NCBI GenBank assembly: GCA_036504675.1
Contig: DASXUT010000149.1
Location: 1-49,534, forward strand
DNA from: Bacillota bacterium
Lineage (GTDB): Bacteria; Bacillota; Sulfobacillia; JAJYWN01; JAJZPE01
Reading direction: 5' to 3'
Length of the DNA: 49,534 bases
The first letter of the stretch is position 1; every line of letters starts with the position of its first letter. Below the pieces are notes generated by a model, which was not told the origin of the DNA, did no database searches, and saw nothing but the letters and a program-made list of their open reading frames with translations. This document shows, piece after piece, positions 44,237-49,534 of the stretch. The position numbers were made by a program, and so were the translations under genes.

Positions 44237-45217
44237 TCATTTCCACAGGCGTTCCAGGGCGCAGCCCTGGAAGTAGTGGGTCAGGATGGCCGAGGCCTTC
44301 CACCCCGCTTGGGCCAGGGCCTGGGCGCCGCGCTGGTCGAGGCCGGTACCGTGGCCCCAACCCCGGCCGGTGAAGATGACCGCCCCCGTCCCCTGGTCGA
44401 TCGAGGTGATCAGGGTCGACCGGAAGACGTCCGAACCGACGGCCTCCCGCAGGGCGGGTCCGCTGATCTTCTTCGATCCGACGGTGATTTCGAGCGCTCG
44501 GCCGGAGACCCCGTACCGGCTGATCTTGACCGTACTCGACGAGCCGGGGGCCGCCCCGGTCACCCCCTCGAGTTGCCACCGCGGCACGGCCAGCCGCCAA
44601 GTCTCTTCGGCCGGCGGAGTCACGGCGTCCCCCAATGACGGGACGCTGGCCAGATAGGGGGACGGGTGGCCGAGGTCGGGAAAGGCCTCCCGACCGGTCG
44701 CCGTCAACCCGCCGGCCGAGTTGGAGTAAAGGGAGAAGATGAGGTCGCGGTCGTAGGTCAGGACCTGCCCCCGAGTCATCGCCACGGCCTGGCGAACCGC
44801 CGCGTTGATCCTCGCCGGCGCGTAGGCCTGCAGGTGCTGCGGGCTGGTGCAGGCGTCCGTCCCATGGATCCGGCGCGGTCCGATTCCGAGCTGCATGTTC
44901 CTAAGGGTCTCGGTCCGGGAGCAGACCGCCTGAGCGGCCAGGGCTTCCAGGGGCCAGTCGGGGTCCATCTCCGCGGCGATCACGCCGGCCAGATACTCTT
45001 CCATCGCCATTGAAACCGAGTAGCCGCGGTCGTCGAGGAAGACCGAAATTACTGGCTCCGCGGCCCAGACCCGGCGCCATTCGAGACCGGCCGGCGCAAC
45101 CGGCGGGCCCGCGGCTCCCACGGTCTCGGGTCCCACGCCGACAGCGACGAGGATGACCGCCGTGCAGGCCAACGCGGCCCAACGGAACGGGCGCCCAGAG
45201 TCTGGCTTTGCCGCCAA
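44237..45217 (-). CDS. SpoIID/LytB-family protein
   Basis: SpoIID-domain proteins cut glycan strands (lytic transglycosylase) or enhance amidases. The 326-residue protein has a signal sequence (AALACTAVILVAVGV). The SpoIID domain carries MEEYLAGVIAAEMDPDWP and LEALAAQAVCSRTETLR, with a likely catalytic Glu in AAEM, and ends with GRGWGHGTGLDQRGAQALA and HYFQGCALE. It could be sporulation SpoIID, partner of SpoIIP, or a LytB/SpoIID relative. The lack of the spoIID neighbours I would expect keeps this open. The TTG at 45217 has GGGGTGA six bases upstream; that SD lies at the edge of a strong hairpin. Confidence 0.87.
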   Translation of the reverse strand: MAAKPDSGRPFRWAALACTAVILVAVGVGPETVGAAGPPVAPAGLEWRRVWAAEPVISVFLDDRGYSVSMAMEEYLAGVIAAEMDPDWPLEALAAQAVCSRTETLRNMQLGIGPRRIHGTDACTSPQHLQAYAPARINAAVRQAVAMTRGQVLTYDRDLIFSLYSNSAGGLTATGREAFPDLGHPSPYLASVPSLGDAVTPPAEETWRLAVPRWQLEGVTGAAPGSSSTVKISRYGVSGRALEITVGSKKISGPALREAVGSDVFRSTLITSIDQGTGAVIFTGRGWGHGTGLDQRGAQALAQAGWKASAILTHYFQGCALERLWK

Positions 45218-45224
45218 CGTCAAT

Positions 45225-45250
45225 CACCCCGGGCTAGTATGCCCGGGGTG
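45225..45250 (-). terminator. hairpin between the propeller gene and the spoIID-family gene
   Basis: CACCCCGGGC / GCCCGGGGTG form a perfect 10-bp stem with loop ATACTA (minus strand), 18 bases past the upstream stop. No T-run follows. Its 3' arm contains most of the SD (GGGGTGA) of the next gene, so it may control translation rather than terminate. Confidence 0.5.
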
Positions 45251-45267
45251 CTCTGCTTTCGCCTCGC

Positions 45268-46803
45268 TCAGCGGAGGGTGATGTCGACCCGGAGATGGGT
45301 CTGGTCCCACTTCAGCTCACCCAGGGCCTCGGCCACGAAACGCAGCGGGACGAGGGTCCTCTGGTTGACCACTGCCGGCGGGACCTCGAGGATCACGCTC
45401 CGCCCGTCGACGGTGGCCGAAGTCTGGCCGACGGTCATCTCGATGATGTGCTCCCCGCGCTTGGCCATGACCCGCTGAGCCGCCTGGTCCCAGGCGACCG
45501 TCGCTCCGACGGCCTCGAAGAGGGCCCGGAAGGGCACCAGCGACCGGTTCGCCTGAATGACCGGGGAGAGGTCGCCGAAGTCGACCTCCTGCTCGCCGAT
45601 GAACACCCGGACCGGTGAATAGGCGTAAGCCCGCCCATCATAGCTTCCGAAGTAAACCGTACCATCGGCGTAGGCCGGCGGCGTGGCGATCTTCCCGGCC
45701 GCCGGGGACGTCCAGAGGAGCCGCCCGTCCTCAAGATTGAAGCTGTATATCGCGCTCGGGAGGTCCACGGCGTAGTAGGCCCCGACATAGACGTGGTCAC
45801 CCCCGGCGACGGGGGTCATCATCGTTGGATACTTGGCCCTCCCGCCGAACTTCTGCGGGATCATATGAGTATTCCAGACGAGCCCTCCGGTCTCCAGGTT
45901 GAAGGCGTACAGCCAGCCCAGATTGCCGGCCAGGACGAAGACCCGCCCATCGGGCAGTGGGGCGATGGTCGGGGCGCTCCACAGGTTGTTGCCACTGATC
46001 GAACGGGTCCACAGGACCGTGCCGGCCCGGGCATCGAGGGCCACCAGGCCGCCCCGGTCATAGCTGCTCGAGGCGACGATCAGCTTCCCGCCACAGAGGG
46101 CCGGCGACATCCGGAGTTCCCCGTCGGTCTGGTAGGCCCAGGCCTGATGGCCGTCGGACGACTCGAGGGCATGCACGCCGCCGGCGTAGTCCTCGACATA
46201 GACTCGGCCGCCGCCGGCCGCCGGGCTCGACCAGATCGGCAGGCCCACCTCGACCTTCCAGCGCACGGCCCCGGTCTCTGGCTCGATGGCGTAGACCGTC
46301 CCCAGGGCGGTGGCCACGTAAAGGTTCCCGTCGGCGATCACCGGCGAGGCGCCGGTTCGGCCGCCGAGGGCGACATCCCATAGAAGCAGACCGTCAGCGG
46401 CTCGCAGGGCGTAGGTCCGTCCATCGAAATCGGTCACCCAGACCTGGCCATCGGCGACCACCGGGGCCGATCGAAGCAGGCCCGTCGCCGTGAAGGTCCA
46501 TCTGACCTGCCCGTCGTCGACGGCCAGAGCCCTCAAGACGCGGTCATCGGCCCCGAAGAAGACCGTCCCCCCGGCGACCACCGGAGCCCCCTGCACCGAG
46601 ACCCCGAAGGCGGCCGACCACCGTTGAAGGAGCACCGACCCGAGCCGGTCGGGGGTGTTCCCGGCGTGTTCCGGCCCCTGACCGTAGGCCGGCCATTCGG
46701 CGGGCGGGGCGGCGCCGGCCACCGCCGCCGGCCGGCTCCCGGCCGCCGCCAGGACTACCAGGAGAGCCATGGTCATGACGCCTAGCCGGAAGAAGCGTGT
46801 CAT
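45268..46803 (-). CDS. secreted PQQ-like beta-propeller protein with copper-amine-oxidase-N domain
   Basis: The 511-residue protein has a signal peptide (LGVMTMALLVVLAAAGSRPA) and about seven PQQ-like propeller blades (repeated units such as DGQVRWTF, DGLLLWDV, TGAVRWKV, TGGLVWNT and DGRLLWTS). The C-terminal copper-amine-oxidase N-terminal-like domain (about 405-511) has VIQANRSLVPFRALFEAVGA and VVNQRTLVPLRFVAEALG, a cell-surface domain common in Clostridia. The enzyme-type PQQ residues cannot be confirmed; it may be a binding or structural protein. The ATG at 46803 has GGGAGG seven bases upstream. Confidence 0.88.
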   Translation of the reverse strand: MTRFFRLGVMTMALLVVLAAAGSRPAAVAGAAPPAEWPAYGQGPEHAGNTPDRLGSVLLQRWSAAFGVSVQGAPVVAGGTVFFGADDRVLRALAVDDGQVRWTFTATGLLRSAPVVADGQVWVTDFDGRTYALRAADGLLLWDVALGGRTGASPVIADGNLYVATALGTVYAIEPETGAVRWKVEVGLPIWSSPAAGGGRVYVEDYAGGVHALESSDGHQAWAYQTDGELRMSPALCGGKLIVASSSYDRGGLVALDARAGTVLWTRSISGNNLWSAPTIAPLPDGRVFVLAGNLGWLYAFNLETGGLVWNTHMIPQKFGGRAKYPTMMTPVAGGDHVYVGAYYAVDLPSAIYSFNLEDGRLLWTSPAAGKIATPPAYADGTVYFGSYDGRAYAYSPVRVFIGEQEVDFGDLSPVIQANRSLVPFRALFEAVGATVAWDQAAQRVMAKRGEHIIEMTVGQTSATVDGRSVILEVPPAVVNQRTLVPLRFVAEALGELKWDQTHLRVDITLR

Positions 46804-46883
46804 CGTCGGACCTCCCATCCGTCTGAGCCCACGCTCACCAGTTGGGATTGGCCGTCCAAAGGCAAAAGTCCTGCTTGAATGGA

Positions 46884-47564
46884 TTATCTGGGAATCAGGA
46901 GGCGGACCCCGGAAAGGGCGAAGTAGCCGCCGAGGCCGGCCAGGAACAGGCCGCAGACGACCAGGAGGCCGCGGAAGATGGCCGGCCCGAGGAGGCGCCG
47001 CCCGCCGGCCACCGCTCCCGACACGGACGCCAGCCAGGCCAGGTCAGAGAGGATGTGACCGACGTAGAAGGCGGCCACGGCGAGCGCCCCGAGCTTCAAG
47101 GACAGGGCGATGTAGCTGGCGCCGATGGTCGCCCACCAGAGGACCCAGTAGGGATTGGAGACGCTGGCCGCGAGGCCGGCCAAGACCGGGTCGGAGAGTC
47201 GCCCGCGGGACCCGGCCGTGGGCTCCGCCGGCTCCGAACCGGCGGTACCCCGCATCGCTCCGAGCCTCGCGGCCACTCGGCCGGAGCTCCGCAAGGTCTC
47301 CCAGGCCATCCAGACGAGGACGACGCCGCCGACGATGCCGATGCCCCCGGTCACGGATGGGTGAGCCAGGTATGACCCGAGGCCGAAGGACAGGGCGACG
47401 ACCACGGCCAGTTCGACCAAGCCGTGCCCGGCGACGGCCCGCGGGCCGGCCCAGAAGCCACGCTCAGCCACTTGCCTGATGGTCACCGTCAGGAGCGGTC
47501 CCGGCATGAGGGCTCCGGAGAGCCCGACGACAAAGGCGGTCAGGAACAGGGTGGTGACGGTCAT
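46884..47564 (-). CDS. LysE/RhtB-family exporter
   Basis: The 226-residue protein has six predicted membrane helices. It opens with FLTAFVVGLSGALMPGPLLTVT, which contains the family motif around GPL. A charged loop (about 92-125) follows, then VSNPYWVLWWATIGASYI, the second typical block. Family members export amino acids or related small molecules; the substrate is unknown. The ATG at 47564 has GAGGATC close upstream. Neighbours are relics and glpK, and give no hint. Confidence 0.87.
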   Translation of the reverse strand: MTVTTLFLTAFVVGLSGALMPGPLLTVTIRQVAERGFWAGPRAVAGHGLVELAVVVALSFGLGSYLAHPSVTGGIGIVGGVVLVWMAWETLRSSGRVAARLGAMRGTAGSEPAEPTAGSRGRLSDPVLAGLAASVSNPYWVLWWATIGASYIALSLKLGALAVAAFYVGHILSDLAWLASVSGAVAGGRRLLGPAIFRGLLVVCGLFLAGLGGYFALSGVRLLIPR

Positions 47565-47642
47565 GATCCTCAGTCCTCTTCCGGGCTGGGTAAGCGCGCC
47601 GGCCGCCGACCGGCCAAAGGGCCCTTGCGCGGGGACCGGCGG

Positions 47643-47813
47643 TCAGTGCTCCAACTGGTCCAAGGGCGGCGCCTGGCCCGCGGGGAGCGGGCAGACATAC
47701 GGTTCGTCCTTGCTCTTCCGCCGGAACTCCTCCGTCGCCTGGGCGCGGATATCGGGGCGGGCCAGGAGGTCGTATGCGGATCGTTCCCGACCCCGAGGAG
47801 GTTGTGGCCGCAT
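47643..47813 (-). pseudogene. C-terminal relic of an M20-family amidohydrolase/peptidase
   Basis: On the minus strand a 56-residue frame reads SAYDLLARPDIRAQATEEF, then RRKSKDEPYVCPLPAG and QAPPLDQLEH before the stop. This matches the end of M20/AbgB-type amidohydrolases (helix, then PYVCPLP before a Pro-rich end). The catalytic domain is absent, so this is the tail of a deleted gene. Confidence 0.55.
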
Positions 47814-47872
47814 AACGGCAGGTTGATGAAGGTCTTCACTTCGGCGGGCGAAACCACCGGTCTGACCACGAC
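47813..47872 (-). pseudogene. N-terminal relic resembling a GNAT-type protein
   Basis: The minus strand reads VVVRPVVSPAEVKTFINLPL, similar to the usual beginning of a class of GNAT-like proteins (VRPV.SPAE...FI.LP). It then changes to unrelated sequence that abuts the M20 relic in another frame. It is too short for a firm call. With the M20 relic it accounts for most of the gene-free stretch 47565-47915. Confidence 0.35.
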
Positions 47873-47915
47873 CCCCGCCGCCCGGGAGCAGTCTCGGTCG
47901 CCGTCCCAGTCTTCG

Positions 47916-49442
47916 TCATCGGCCGGCCTCCTGCCCCGGCCCCGGTCGGAAGGATCTGGCCGACTCCACGGCGGCCCGCCAGCCCCGGTAGGGCCCGGCC
48001 ATCTCGGCCTTCCCGGGCCCCGGAGCGAAGACCCGCTCGGCCCGGCGCAACTTGGCGATGTGCTCGAGATCGGGATAGAAGCCGACCCCCAGGCCGGCCA
48101 GGAAGGCGGCTCCCAGGGCCGTCGTCTCGGTGACGGCCGGCCGATCGACCGGGAGGCCCAGAAGATCGGCCTGGAACTGCAAGAGAAGGTCGTTCCTGGC
48201 CGCCCCGCCGTCGACCCTCAGCGATGCCGGGACCACCCCGGCGTCGGCGCCCATCGCGTCAATGAGGTCCTTGGTCTGGTAAGCGATGGCCTCGAGGGCC
48301 GCTCGGACCAGGTGGGCCCGGGTCGTCCCGCGGGTCAGCCCGAGGATCGCGCCCCGGGCGTACATGTCCCAGTATGGCGCGCCCAGACCGGCGAAGGCCG
48401 GGACGAAATAGACCCCGCCGGTGTCCGGCACCGAGGCCGCCAGGACCTCGCTCTCGCCCGAAGCGGCCAACAGACCGAGGCCGTCGCGCAGCCACTGGAT
48501 GGCCGCCCCGGCGATGAAGACGCTGCCTTCAAGAGCGTAGGTGACCTCCCCGCCGAGGCCCCAGGCGATGGTCGTGATCAGTCCCGACCGCGAGGCGATG
48601 GCCCGGTGGCCGGTGTTCATCAGCATGAAGCAACCGGTGCCGTAGGTGTTCTTGGTCAGGCCCGGAGCGAAACACCCCTGGCCGAAGAGGGCCGCCTGCT
48701 GGTCGCCGGCTACCCCGGCCAGGCGCACCGGCGCCCCGAAGACGCCCTTGGCCGTCGTCCCGTAGTCCCCCGCCGATGGTCGGGCCTCGGGCAGCATGGC
48801 CCGGGGAATGCGCAGGCGGGCCAGGATCTCATCGTCCCAGTCCAGGCGGTGAAGATCGAAGAGCATCGTCCGGGAGGCGTTGGAGTAGTCGGTCAGGTGA
48901 ACCCCGCCGCCCGGCCCTCCGGTGAGGTTCCAAATGAGCCAGGTGTCGACCGTCCCGAAGAGGGCCTCGCCCTGTTCGGCCTTTTCCCGCAGACCGGGAA
49001 CGTGCTCAAGGAGCCAGGCCAGCTTGGTGCCGGAGAAGTAGGCGTCGATGACCAGACCGGTCCGCTGCCTGATCCGTTCCTCCCAGCCATCCCGACGGAG
49101 CTCATCGCACAGACCGGCCGTCCGCCGGCATTGCCAGACGATCGCCCGGGCCAATGGGCGGCCGGTGCGTCGTTCCCAGACCACGGTGGTCTCGCGCTGA
49201 TTGGTCAGGCCGATGGCGGCCAGTTCACCTGGGCCGATCCCGGCTTCCTCCACGGCCCGGCGGGCGACATCCAGCTGGGTCTGCCAGATCTCGTCGGCAT
49301 CGTGCTCGACCCAGCCCGGCTGCGGATAGTGCTGCGTGAACTCGCGCTGGGCCAGGGACCTGGATCGTCCGTCGCGATCGAAGACTATCGCCCGGCTGCT
49401 GGTGGTCCCCTGGTCCAGGGCCAGCAGGTAGCTTGCGGTCAA
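47916..49442 (-). CDS. glpK: glycerol kinase
   Basis: GlpK phosphorylates glycerol to glycerol 3-phosphate. The 508-residue protein has the FGGY-kinase motifs: [15 protein letters not shown] at the N-terminus, [14 protein letters not shown] near 76-89, IVWQCRRTA (usually WQ.RRT), [14 protein letters not shown] near 162-175 and [16 protein letters not shown] near 243. The late [20 protein letters not shown] is also present. The phosphorylation-type His loop of Bacillota was not assessed. The start is TTG with GGGGGAGG five bases upstream. No glpF or glpD is visible; a gene tail lies 27 bases upstream on the same strand. Confidence 0.96.
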   Translation of the reverse strand: MTASYLLALDQGTTSSRAIVFDRDGRSRSLAQREFTQHYPQPGWVEHDADEIWQTQLDVARRAVEEAGIGPGELAAIGLTNQRETTVVWERRTGRPLARAIVWQCRRTAGLCDELRRDGWEERIRQRTGLVIDAYFSGTKLAWLLEHVPGLREKAEQGEALFGTVDTWLIWNLTGGPGGGVHLTDYSNASRTMLFDLHRLDWDDEILARLRIPRAMLPEARPSAGDYGTTAKGVFGAPVRLAGVAGDQQAALFGQGCFAPGLTKNTYGTGCFMLMNTGHRAIASRSGLITTIAWGLGGEVTYALEGSVFIAGAAIQWLRDGLGLLAASGESEVLAASVPDTGGVYFVPAFAGLGAPYWDMYARGAILGLTRGTTRAHLVRAALEAIAYQTKDLIDAMGADAGVVPASLRVDGGAARNDLLLQFQADLLGLPVDRPAVTETTALGAAFLAGLGVGFYPDLEHIAKLRRAERVFAPGPGKAEMAGPYRGWRAAVESARSFRPGPGQEAGR

Positions 49443-49469
49443 GAGGCCTCCCCCTCCTGGTCGACCGGT

Positions 49470-49534
49470 TCAGCGGCCGAATCGCGACCAGAGCCAGCTG
49501 TCGACGTCGGTCAGGACCACCTCGCGGTCGTCCT
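49470..49534 (-). CDS. 3' end of an unidentified gene upstream of glpK
   Basis: The minus strand reads DDREVVLTDVDSWLWSRFGR then TGA, running off the window. The stop lies 27 bases before the glpK start, so the two are probably cotranscribed. Too little is present to name a family. Confidence 0.5.
   Translation of the reverse strand, partial: DDREVVLTDVDSWLWSRFGR

Overview
The window is a stretch of chromosome from a high-G+C (roughly two thirds G+C by eye), endospore-forming member of the Bacillota (Firmicutes). This follows from the mix of genes: spoVS, a spoIIP-like gene, an alpha/beta-type SASP, a spoIID-family gene, a pdaB-like deacetylase, rny, recX, the bacillithiol genes bshA/bshB1 and the mrfAB repair pair. 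No prophage, insertion sequence, CRISPR array, rRNA or tRNA was seen. Many genes start with TTG or GTG, and several starts here were moved from the longest frame to the start with the best Shine-Dalgarno (SD) sequence. The species cannot be named from this sequence.

Layout, left to right. (1) 0-6 kb: miaB-mutS-mutL on the minus strand, divergent from an FMN nitroreductase. (2) 6.6-9.5 kb: a decayed CBS-domain gene, a MerR-like coiled-coil protein, and plus-strand sporulation genes spoIIP and SASP, the latter behind a good SigG-type promoter. (3) 9.5-12.1 kb: the 5-oxoprolinase operon pxpABC. (4) 12.2-16.5 kb: small unknown proteins, a PHP phosphoesterase, leucyl aminopeptidase, spoVS behind a SigH-like promoter, and an HD hydrolase. 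(5) 16.5-24 kb: ymdB, an unknown gene, rny, recX, recA, thpR and cinA. A structured, independently promoted and terminated leader or RNA lies between recX and rny. (6) 24-29.9 kb: an FtsH-like protease with an overlapping membrane partner, placed where pgsA commonly lies between rimO and cinA, then rimO, bshA and bshB1. (7) 30-34.4 kb, plus strand: mrfA-mrfB, with a LexA-box-like palindrome inside the promoter, then a pdaB-like gene. (8) 34.5-49.5 kb, minus strand: a 931-residue protein that looks like two degenerate histidine-kinase modules, a D,D-carboxypeptidase, a RodZ-like protein, asnS, a UPF0182 membrane protein, a SpoIID-family protein, a secreted beta-propeller protein, a LysE-family exporter, gene relics, glpK and the tail of one more gene.

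The genes fall into four themes: genome maintenance (mutSL, recA/recX, mrfAB), RNA modification and turnover (miaB, rimO, rny, thpR, asnS), sporulation and cell envelope (spoVS, spoIIP, SASP, spoIID, pdaB-like, D,D-carboxypeptidase, RodZ-like), and small-molecule metabolism (pxpABC, bacillithiol, glycerol). The least described items are the 931-residue kinase-like protein, the FtsH-like/partner pair, the recX-rny RNA region and the MerR-like coiled-coil protein. All functions are read from sequence motifs and family memory; no database search was run.
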